Source of the DNA: an uncultured Polymorphobacter sp.
GTDB lineage: Bacteria > Pseudomonadota > Alphaproteobacteria > Sphingomonadales > Sphingomonadaceae
Direction of reading: 5' to 3'
NCBI GenBank assembly: GCA_937871645.1
Contig: CALMPZ010000234.1
Span: 1 to 5,081, forward strand
Length of the DNA stretch: 5,081 nucleotides
Part shown: positions 1 to 5,081 of the stretch, piece by piece
Position numbering within the stretch: position 1 is the first letter of the stretch
How the letters are laid out: each line of letters begins with the position of its first letter
The notes under the pieces: generated by a model
Databases searched by the model: none
Told to the model about the DNA's origin: nothing
Seen by the model: the letters and a program-made list of their open reading frames with translations, nothing else
Made by a program: the position numbers and the translations under genes

Positions 1-267
1 CTGATAGGCCTCGACGGTGCGCGGCGCGAGCCGGCGCACGGCACCAAGGTCGCGTTCGTCTATATCCCCTATTATTCAGGCCCGGCGGCCATCGGCGAAC
101 GCGACTTCTATGCCCCGCGCGGGACGCTCCACGAAGCCGGCTTCTTCGCCGACCAGGATGAGATGTACCAGGGCTGGGCCCACCTCAACCGCAAGGGCGC
201 CAAGGTCATGACCCACTGGCTGGCCGAATACATCGCGCCGTTGCTGGGCGAGGCACCGAAGCAATAG
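1..267 (+). CDS. C-terminal end of a probable SGNH/GDSL-type hydrolase (partial)
   Basis: The frame beginning at base 1 is open for 88 codons and ends at TAG 265-267; the start lies outside the window. The fragment begins with a beta-strand-like stretch, VAFVYIPYY (residues 17-25), followed by a loop. It ends with GWAHLNRKGAK (58-68) and an amphipathic helix MTHWLAEYIAPLL. The HLN..GA pattern near the C terminus, followed by a closing helix, resembles block V of SGNH hydrolases, where the His belongs to the catalytic triad. In that block the Asp normally sits three residues before the His (DxxH); here that position is Gly58, so the protein is either a divergent member or uses another acid. 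SGNH relatives include secreted esterases and polysaccharide O-acetylation proteins, but too little is visible to choose. Wobble positions are strongly GC-biased, so coding is secure and family assignment moderate. Confidence 0.6.
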   Translation: MIGLDGARREPAHGTKVAFVYIPYYSGPAAIGERDFYAPRGTLHEAGFFADQDEMYQGWAHLNRKGAKVMTHWLAEYIAPLLGEAPKQ

Positions 268-268
268 G

Positions 269-328
269 GCCTCCGCCGGTATGACGACAAATTTATGGGT
301 GCAGGCCTCAGGCCTGCCCGCCGGAGGC
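269..328. terminator. Probable bidirectional terminator: nested inverted repeats between convergent genes
   Basis: The outer arms GCCTCCGCCGG (269-279) and CCGCCGGAGGC (318-328) pair with one mismatch. Inside them, GCAGGCC TCA GGCCTGC (301-317) is a perfect 7-bp stem with a 3-nt loop. The element fills the space between the stop codon at 265-267 (+ strand) and the stop codon at 337-339 (- strand), which is where a shared terminator is expected. There is no clear T-run on either side, so classical intrinsic termination is not proven. It could instead act as an mRNA 3'-end stabilising hairpin. Confidence 0.55.
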
Positions 329-336
329 TCTAGGAC

Positions 337-1065
337 CTAAACCGTACCGAGCGCATGACCACGCCGCCCGAAGCTGTGGAACGGAATCGGCCGTTCGGGC
401 TCGCTCTCGCGCGCCGCGACTTCGTGGAGCACGGCGCGGGTAATCGACGGCAGGTCGAGCTCCAGCGCCGCGTCCCAGTCGAACCAGGCCAGTTCATCGA
501 GTTCACCGCTGCCGGTGCCGGGGTCGAGGCTGACCAGCGCAGAAGCGTCGGCGACGAAGAAGCGCGCGTCGAAGCGCCGAGTCCGGCCCGGCGGGGTGAT
601 GGCGCGGGCGACAAAACGCAGCGGTTCGAGATCGGGGAGTACGCCGGCAGCACGGAAGTCGCGCCAGGCGCCGCGTCCCGGCGTGATGCCGCTGACCGGC
701 TGGCCGAGCAGCAGCCCGGTTTCCTCGAAGGTTTCGCGCACGGCGGCCATTGCCAGCGCGCGCGGCAGTATGGCGGCGCGCGCGGCCGGCGCAGTGCGCG
801 CCAGTGCGGTGGCGACATCGTCGGCGAGTTCGCGCGCGGCTGCGCCGCGATAGTCGCACAGGTCGATGCGGCCGCCGGGGAACACCCATTTGTCGGGCAT
901 GAAGGCGTTGCCGCGGTGACGGCGACCCATCAGCACGCGCGGACTTGCGCTGTCGCGGCGGATGATCAGCACCGTCGCGGCGTCCTTGGGGCGCATCGGC
1001 ACGCTGCGGCCGTTGGCGGGGATGTCGGCATCAGGGCCGATGGCTTGCGGTGCAGTGCTGGTCAT
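337..1065 (-). CDS. Nudix hydrolase with an interrupted Nudix box
   Basis: This 242-residue protein probably hydrolyses a nucleoside-diphosphate-linked substrate (X-NDP) using a divalent metal in the cytoplasm. The Nudix fold begins around residue 28 with AATVLIIRRD, followed by VLMGRRHR (44-51), WVFPGGRID (60-68) and the metal-binding helix VRETFEETGLLLG (109-121), where Glu111, Glu114 and Glu115 are the expected catalytic and metal ligands. In the standard box GX5EX7REUXEEXGU the first Gly lies 15 residues before the RE glutamate; here Gly65 and Glu111 are 46 apart, so about 31 residues are inserted. An interrupted box of this kind is known in the NUDT19-like CoA/acyl-CoA diphosphatase group, which makes a CoA-type substrate plausible but unproven. 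The start at 1065 is preceded by GGGGAAG about 10 nt upstream; Met24 is a possible later start. The gene lies 52 nt downstream of the DUF1254 gene and is probably co-transcribed with it. Confidence 0.9.
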   Translation of the reverse strand: MTSTAPQAIGPDADIPANGRSVPMRPKDAATVLIIRRDSASPRVLMGRRHRGNAFMPDKWVFPGGRIDLCDYRGAAARELADDVATALARTAPAARAAILPRALAMAAVRETFEETGLLLGQPVSGITPGRGAWRDFRAAGVLPDLEPLRFVARAITPPGRTRRFDARFFVADASALVSLDPGTGSGELDELAWFDWDAALELDLPSITRAVLHEVAARESEPERPIPFHSFGRRGHALGTV

Positions 1066-1117
1066 CGTGCGTCATCTTCCCCGATTGTCTGGCACCGCGT
1101 CCGGTCTGTCGCCGGGC

Positions 1118-2650
1118 TTACTGCGGTGCGTCCGTCATCTGCGGTGCGGCGGCTGCCGCATTGGTCTGGGCGACCGCCGGTGCGGTGGCCGCGATGACCG
1201 CCGGCGGGCTCCAGCTGCCACTGCCGGCCGGCAGGATCGACGGCGCCTTGGCCTTGGGCATGTACATCCGCAGCACCAGCGAGAACGGCCCGTTCGGCGC
1301 CGGCAGCCAGTTCGCTTCGAGCCCCGGCCCGGGCGATGTCGGGCTGAGGTAGATGGTGATCGATCCATCGGGGCCGGGCACCATTCTCTGCGCCGACAGC
1401 GTATCGACACGGAAGCGCTCGATGCTGTTGGCGACCAGCCCGCCAGTGCGGCCATCATACATCGACAGCGACCAGAAAGCGTTGACCGGCGGCTGCAACC
1501 CCGACGGGAAGGTGATGGTATAGCGCTTGGCGGCCCCGTCGAGCGGTGCGCCGCGGCTGTCGGTATCGACCGGCAGGAACATCGCATCGACAGCACTGGG
1601 GCCGAACGGCGTCTGCGACACGGCAGCGGCGCGCAGCAAATGGTCGCCCTTGAACGACGACTGGTCGCCTGTCGGCGAATCGACACGCCAACCGTTGACG
1701 CGCTTTTCGAGCGTCTTGGCGCGCGCCGCAATCGCCGCCTTGCCGTCGGCGAAGCCGGCGAGCACCGCGTCGCGGGTTTCGGCCGGCAGTTCCTCGAACG
1801 TCTTTTTCCGCGCCTGGCCGATGCCGATGCGCGCAAAACGCTCGGTGGCCTCCGCGTCGGCGAGCGTTGTCATCGGCATCAGGAAGTTGAGCGTCTGGGC
1901 GAAATCACTGTCGAAACTTGCCGCGCTGGCCTTGCGCCAGACAATATCGGGCTGCGGTGGCGGGGTCGCGCTCGTCGGGCGGAAGATCGACAGCGGTTGC
2001 AGGGTAAAGCCCGACTGCATGCGCGCCGCGACATCGAGATCGGCCGGCCCGAAGACCTGCGTGCGATAGATGACGCGGGCAAAATCGGTCGAACTGCGCA
2101 GCAGCTGCTTGACGCCGGTGGGCACCAGGCCGAGGAAACTCGGCCCCATCAGCATCACGCAGCCGGCGGCGCCGCTGCTCTTGCGGTTGTCGACCGACCC
2201 GACATTGTACATGTTCATGTCAACGACTTGCATCGAGAAATAGCGTTCGCTGGGCACGTCGGGGAAGCACAGGATCAGCGGCTCGGAGCGCAGATCGGCC
2301 TGCAATGTCGAAACGATGACATCGCCGTTGGGCCGGTTGGCGCCCGCCATGCCGGGGGTCGGCAGCACGGCTTCGGACAGGATCGTGTTGATCGGCCCCT
2401 TGTAGGTCGGCGCGCTGGTATCGATGTTCTGCGCGTACATTGCGGTGTAATAGGTGACCAGCGGATAGCCGGCGATATAGGCCTCCTTCGCCGTCGCGCG
2501 GGCGTCTTCGGGGCTCAGGCCGCGCAAGTCGCTGATGCGGTCGCAGCCGCCCAGCCCCAGCCCGACAAGCACGCCTGCTACCGCCAGCTTCAACAGCGCC
2601 GGCGCCGTGTGGCGGCTGCGTCCTGCACTATCGCGCGCTCCAAAACGCAT
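1118..2650 (-). CDS. DUF1254/DUF1214 domain-containing lipoprotein
   Basis: This 510-residue protein has the two-domain layout of the DUF1254/DUF1214 family, which has no firmly established biochemical role. The N terminus is basic, then hydrophobic (ALLKLAVAGVLVGLGLGGC), with a lipobox L33-G-G-C36, so it should be lipidated at Cys36 and anchored on the outer face of a membrane. Asp follows at +2, which in E. coli favours inner-membrane retention; that rule may not hold here. DUF1254 is recognised by N105-R-P-N-G-D and the stretch EPLILCFPDVPSERYF (123-138), then QVVDMN (141-146). DUF1214 covers roughly 370-475, with YTITFPSG, NAFWSLSMYD (390-399) and NWLPAP (447-452). The last 26 residues are Ala-rich and look disordered. 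The start at 2650 has AGAGGGA about 10 nt upstream. Leu20 (TTG) could give a shorter, more typical signal peptide but lacks a good ribosome site. Confidence 0.92.
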   Translation of the reverse strand: MRFGARDSAGRSRHTAPALLKLAVAGVLVGLGLGGCDRISDLRGLSPEDARATAKEAYIAGYPLVTYYTAMYAQNIDTSAPTYKGPINTILSEAVLPTPGMAGANRPNGDVIVSTLQADLRSEPLILCFPDVPSERYFSMQVVDMNMYNVGSVDNRKSSGAAGCVMLMGPSFLGLVPTGVKQLLRSSTDFARVIYRTQVFGPADLDVAARMQSGFTLQPLSIFRPTSATPPPQPDIVWRKASAASFDSDFAQTLNFLMPMTTLADAEATERFARIGIGQARKKTFEELPAETRDAVLAGFADGKAAIAARAKTLEKRVNGWRVDSPTGDQSSFKGDHLLRAAAVSQTPFGPSAVDAMFLPVDTDSRGAPLDGAAKRYTITFPSGLQPPVNAFWSLSMYDGRTGGLVANSIERFRVDTLSAQRMVPGPDGSITIYLSPTSPGPGLEANWLPAPNGPFSLVLRMYMPKAKAPSILPAGSGSWSPPAVIAATAPAVAQTNAAAAAPQMTDAPQ

Positions 2651-2759
2651 GCTCGAACAATCCCTCTTTGGTCAGGTCGTTACGCCGTCGTACCGGCGGC
2701 GGTGGCGGCTTGGGACTTCGTTACCAGAACGCAAAGGCAAATCCACGCGCTTTGTTGGG
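2651..2759. other. Intergenic gap of 109 nt, FKBP gene to DUF1254 gene
   Basis: This is the widest gap within the leftward gene run, large enough for a promoter. The only structure I see is a weak hairpin, CGCCG (2683-2687) with CGGCG (2694-2698) around a 6-nt loop, without a T-run. The DUF1254 ribosome-binding site (AGAGGGA on the minus strand, about 2661-2667) lies at its left end. I cannot identify a convincing -35/-10 pair. Confidence 0.35.
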
Positions 2760-3197
2760 CTATTGCACTTCGAGCAGCTCGATCTCGAAGATCAGCGTGG
2801 CGTTGGGGCCGATATCCGAACCCGCGCCGCGTTCACCGTAACCTGCCGCCGGCGGAATGATTAACGTCCGGGTGCCGCCAACCTTCATGCCGACCAGCCC
2901 GGTATCCCAGCCTTCGATGACTTCGCTGCCACCCACCGTGAACACGAACGGGTTGCCGCGGGTGCGCGACGTGTCGAACTGCTTGCCCTTGCCGCCGTCC
3001 TGATAGATCCAGCCGGTATAGTGGACGACAACCAGCGAGCCCGGCTGCGCCTCGGTGCCGGTGCCGAGCTTGGTGTCGATGACGCGCACGCCGTTCGACT
3101 GAACCACCACGGCGGCCGGCGCCGGTGCCGCCCACGTTACAGCAGGCGTCGCCAGCGCCAGCACGGCGGCCGCGATCAGTTGCATCGCGCCGCTCAT
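2760..3197 (-). CDS. Secreted FKBP-type peptidyl-prolyl cis-trans isomerase
   Basis: This 145-residue protein should catalyse cis-trans isomerisation of X-Pro bonds during protein folding in the periplasm. Residues 5-23 form a Sec-type signal peptide (hydrophobic LIAAAVLALA, probable cleavage after Trp22-Ala23). The rest is a single FKBP domain. The pocket residues known from FKBP12 are all recognisable: Tyr60 in VHYTGW, Phe74-Asp75 in QFDTS, Phe84/Phe86, Val93-Ile94 and Trp97 in EVIEGWDTG, Tyr120 in AAGYGERGAG, and Phe137 in the closing strand LIFEIELLEV. An active enzyme is therefore expected. The size fits a one-domain secreted FKBP without the dimerisation domain of FkpA or Mip. Its ATG overlaps the TGA of the upstream oxidoreductase gene (ATGA, 3197-3194), which fixes the likely start and suggests translational coupling. 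Met5 at 3185 is the only nearby alternative. Confidence 0.95.
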   Translation of the reverse strand: MSGAMQLIAAAVLALATPAVTWAAPAPAAVVVQSNGVRVIDTKLGTGTEAQPGSLVVVHYTGWIYQDGGKGKQFDTSRTRGNPFVFTVGGSEVIEGWDTGLVGMKVGGTRTLIIPPAAGYGERGAGSDIGPNATLIFEIELLEVQ

Positions 3198-4297
3198 GCC
3201 AGTGTCGCCAGCGCTTTGCGGTCATAGGCGCGCAGGTCGTCGAAGCGGCCGGCGCGGACCTTCGCCACCCAGTCGGGGTCGACAATCAGCGCGCGGCCGA
3301 CGGCGATCAGGTCGAACTCGTCGCGGTCCATGCGTTCGAGCAGGTTTTCGATGCTGGCGGGCTGCGATGCCTCGCCGGCGAACGCCGCGATGAACTCGCC
3401 GCTCAGCCCGACGCTGCCGACGCTGATCGTCGGCTTGCCCGACAGCTTCTTCGCCCAGCCAGCGAAGTTCAGCCCCTCCTCGCCGTCGATGTCAGGGAAC
3501 TCGGGCTCCCAGAACCGCCGCTGCGAGCAATGGAACACATCGGCACCGGCGTCGGACATCGGCGCCAGCCAGGCTTCAAGCTCGGCGGGCGAGGACGCGA
3601 CCTTATGGTCGAACGCCTGCTGCTTCCACTGCGAAATGCGGATGATGACCGGATAGTCGGCACCGACTTCGGCGCGCACGGCTTTCAGGATTTCGGCGGC
3701 GAACTTGCCGCGCTGCGCGATCGTGTCGCCGTTCCAGCTGTCGCTGCGTTCGTTGGTGCCGGTCCAGAAGAACTGGTCGATCAGATAGCCGTGCGCGCCG
3801 TGCAGCTCGATCGTGTCGAAGCCGAGCTTTTTCGCCGCACCGGCGGCCTTGGCGAACGCCGCCACGGTGTCGGCGATGTCGCTTTCGCTCATCTTCTCGC
3901 CCCAGGCCTTGCCGGGCTTGAACAGCCCCGACGGGCTTTCCTGCGGCGGCGGCGACGGGTTGGCGTGGTTGATCGCCGCGCCGACATGCCAGAGCTGCGG
4001 CGCGATCAGGCCGCCGACAGCATGGACTTCCTTGACGACATTGCCCCAGCCGGCCAGCGCCGCATCGCCGTGGAAGCGCGGGATATTGGGGTCATTGACC
4101 GACCCGACCCGGTCGATGCCGGTGCCTTCGGTGACAATCAGCCCGACTTCGCCCTCGGCGCGCACGCGGTAATAGGCCGCGACATCGGCGCCGGGCACGC
4201 CGTTCGGCGAAAAGCTGCGCGTCATCGGCGCCATGACAACGCGGTTGGGCAATTGCAGCCCGGCCATGTTGAACGGTCGGAAAAGCGGATTGGGCAT
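3194..4297 (-). CDS. Old Yellow Enzyme family NADH/NADPH:flavin oxidoreductase (alkene reductase)
   Basis: This 367-residue FMN-containing TIM-barrel enzyme should reduce activated C=C bonds of alpha,beta-unsaturated carbonyl or related electrophiles in the cytoplasm, using NAD(P)H. The opening LFRPFNMAGLQLPNRVVMAPMTR (residues 5-27 in total) is typical. Thr26 matches the flavin-tuning Thr of classical OYEs rather than the Cys of the YqjM class. Gln101 and Trp103 (APQLWHVG) correspond to OYE1 Gln114 and Trp116. His166/His169 with Tyr171 in ELHGAHGYLIDQF are the substrate-binding pair and proton donor. N182-x-R-x-D186 follows. Arg220, the GSVG at 294-297 and VGR at 333-335 fit FMN contacts. 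The start at 4297 is chosen from family alignment and a GGAG ribosome site (4304-4307) with a 6-nt spacer. The frame stays open to 4480 but would run through the inverted repeat. It is the first gene of the leftward run; native substrate is unknown. Confidence 0.95.
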   Translation of the reverse strand: MPNPLFRPFNMAGLQLPNRVVMAPMTRSFSPNGVPGADVAAYYRVRAEGEVGLIVTEGTGIDRVGSVNDPNIPRFHGDAALAGWGNVVKEVHAVGGLIAPQLWHVGAAINHANPSPPPQESPSGLFKPGKAWGEKMSESDIADTVAAFAKAAGAAKKLGFDTIELHGAHGYLIDQFFWTGTNERSDSWNGDTIAQRGKFAAEILKAVRAEVGADYPVIIRISQWKQQAFDHKVASSPAELEAWLAPMSDAGADVFHCSQRRFWEPEFPDIDGEEGLNFAGWAKKLSGKPTISVGSVGLSGEFIAAFAGEASQPASIENLLERMDRDEFDLIAVGRALIVDPDWVAKVRAGRFDDLRAYDRKALATLA

Positions 4298-4602
4298 GCA
4301 GGGCTCCGGCAACGGATTGAACTTCGCCGATGTAAAGCCCGTGCGGCGCGGCGGCAAGCGCGCGCTGGCCAAGCAATTCTTTTGGCGTCTGCAGTTGCGC
4401 CGCATCTGCTGCCGCCGCGCTCCTCCATCCCCGTCTCCCCAGCGAATGCTGGGGCCCATCGCTGCAACCGGCGTATACACGGCCAGGATGGACCCCAGCT
4501 TTCGCTGGGGAAGCGGGGTGAAAGGCCGAAATGGATGCCGCGCGCGTGACTTGGTGCGCCACTTGGGCTATGGCGGCCGGCTGTTTTGAACCTGGATCAA
4601 CA
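4298..4602. other. Divergent intergenic region of 305 bp
   Basis: This stretch separates the oxidoreductase start (leftward) from the MATE transporter start (rightward), so promoters for both should lie here. It contains the oxidoreductase ribosome site (4304-4307) and the inverted repeat at 4429-4518. On the minus strand, TTGCCG (4357-4352) and TTACAT (4335-4330), 16 nt apart, could be a weak -35/-10 pair for the oxidoreductase, but the match is poor and the call is a guess. I see no tRNA, small ORF with a coding signature or regulator-binding palindrome beyond the repeat. Confidence 0.5.
4429..4518. repeat. Large imperfect inverted repeat of two hairpins (REP-like intergenic element)
   Basis: The arms 4429-4460 and 4487-4518 are inverted copies, 28 of 32 positions matching by my count, around a 26-nt spacer. 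Each arm is itself a hairpin: CCCCAGC GAAT GCTGGGG (4437-4454) and CCCCAGC TTTC GCTGGGG (4493-4510), both 7-bp stems with 4-nt loops. This mirror layout of two palindromes is typical of REP/BIME-type intergenic repeats, and I associate this word with sphingomonad genomes from general knowledge. Read as protein it gives spurious peptides such as MDPSFRWG. It may influence mRNA 3' ends, folding or DNA structure between the divergent genes; no transposase is nearby. Confidence 0.85.
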
Positions 4603-5081
4603 ATGACCACCGCGACCGCCACTGCCGACGATATCCCCGTTGCCATCGGGCCGCTGCTGCGGCTGGCGGCGCCGGTTGTCGTGTCGCGGCTCGGCATCAT
4701 GGCGATGGGGCTGACCGACACGCTGGTCGTCGGGCGCCACTCGGCGACCGAACTCGGCTATCAAGCGCTCGGCTGGGCACCGACAGCCATCGTGCTGACC
4801 ACCTCGATCGGGTTGCTCAGCGGTGTCCAGGTGATGACCAGCCAAGCCATCGGCGAAGGCCGAGCCGCCGCCACCGGTGCGATCCTGCGGCGCGGGCTGG
4901 TCTATTCGCTGTGGGTCGGCATCCTCGCCGCGCTGGTGCTCGGCGGCCTGGGTGGCCCGCTGATGCATAACATCGGGCTGTCGACCGACCTCGCCAATGG
5001 GTCGACGCCGGTGCTGCAGCTGTTCGCGCTGTCGCTGATCCCGATCCTCATCGCCGATACCGGGGTGTTCTGGCTGGAGGC
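4603..5081 (+). CDS. MATE-family multidrug efflux transporter (N-terminal part, truncated by window end)
   Basis: The visible 159 codons encode the first part of an inner-membrane antiporter of the MATE family, which exports drugs, dyes or metabolites in exchange for Na+ or H+. A short polar N terminus precedes LLRLAAPVVVSRLGIMAMGLTD (residues 18-39 in total), the characteristic first membrane helix. A second segment lies near 59-74, then GVQVMTSQAIGEGR (74-87), a typical MATE loop motif. Further hydrophobic segments lie near 99-118 and 137-151. Full MATE proteins have about 12 helices and 450 residues, so roughly two thirds lie beyond the window. In-frame ATGs also exist at 4531 and 4570. 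I prefer 4603 because the seven codons just before it all end in A or T, unlike the GC-ending codons after it. Its ribosome site is weak (GGA, 4594-4596). It is transcribed away from the oxidoreductase gene. Confidence 0.9.
   Translation, partial: MTTATATADDIPVAIGPLLRLAAPVVVSRLGIMAMGLTDTLVVGRHSATELGYQALGWAPTAIVLTTSIGLLSGVQVMTSQAIGEGRAAATGAILRRGLVYSLWVGILAALVLGGLGGPLMHNIGLSTDLANGSTPVLQLFALSLIPILIADTGVFWLE

Noticed and set aside
355..1197. A 280-codon open frame on the + strand
   Set aside because: It is antisense to the Nudix gene, which shows the catalytic motif; composition is that of a GC-rich shadow frame.
2683..2698. Terminator after the FKBP gene
   Set aside because: The stem is only 5 bp with a 6-nt loop and no T-run, so it is not distinguishable from chance in GC-rich DNA.
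962..2860. A 632-codon open frame on the + strand
   Set aside because: It lies antisense to the DUF1254 gene and parts of its neighbours, its translation is Arg/Gly/His-rich without recognisable domains, and long antisense open frames are expected in GC-rich genes.
4298..4480. N-terminal extension of the oxidoreductase to an ATG at 4480
   Set aside because: The extra residues translate one arm of the inverted repeat, the family begins at MPNPLFRPF, and a good GGAG ribosome site precedes 4297.
4429..4518. CRISPR-like or attachment-site interpretation of the repeat
   Set aside because: There are only two copies, in inverted orientation, with no regular spacers, cas genes, integrase or duplicated tRNA end nearby.
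3125..4549. A 474-codon open frame on the + strand
   Set aside because: It is antisense to the oxidoreductase, which has clear family motifs; the translation has no domain and runs through the inverted repeat.
4092..4721. A 209-codon open frame on the - strand spanning the intergenic region
   Set aside because: It overlaps the oxidoreductase in another frame, is antisense to the MATE start and crosses the repeat; no domain is seen.

Overview
The window is GC-rich chromosomal DNA (wobble positions are mostly G or C) with compact gene spacing, and its gene families point to an alphaproteobacterium. A sphingomonad-like organism fits best, mainly because of the 'CCCCAGCGAA..GCTGGGG' hairpin repeat at 4429-4518, which I associate with intergenic regions of that group. 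This placement is inference, since no rRNA or marker gene is present.

Layout, left to right. (1) 1-267, + strand: the last 88 codons of a protein resembling the C-terminal end of an SGNH/GDSL-type hydrolase. (2) 268-336: a short gap between convergent genes with nested inverted repeats, probably a bidirectional terminator. (3) 337-4297, - strand: four genes pointing leftwards. In transcription order they are an Old Yellow Enzyme family flavin oxidoreductase (4297-3194), a secreted FKBP-type peptidyl-prolyl isomerase (3197-2760) whose start overlaps the oxidoreductase stop in an ATGA, a DUF1254/DUF1214 lipoprotein (2650-1118), and a Nudix hydrolase with a split Nudix box (1065-337). Spacings are -4, 109 and 52 nt, so the first two are almost certainly co-transcribed and the last two probably are. 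The 109-nt gap may hold a separate promoter. (4) 4298-4602: a 305-bp divergent intergenic region carrying a large imperfect inverted repeat made of two hairpins. (5) 4603-5081, + strand: the start of a MATE-family efflux transporter, cut off by the window end.

No pathway links the genes. The reductase, the Nudix enzyme and the efflux pump each fit general handling of reactive or toxic small molecules, while the isomerase and lipoprotein act in the cell envelope, but a shared role is not demonstrated. I see no RNA gene, CRISPR array, transposase, phage gene or toxin-antitoxin pair. This reads as ordinary chromosome, and I do not claim a new system. The points most worth checking are the ATGA coupling of a cytoplasmic enzyme with an exported isomerase, the split Nudix box, the inverted repeat, and the missing Asp in the SGNH-like terminus.
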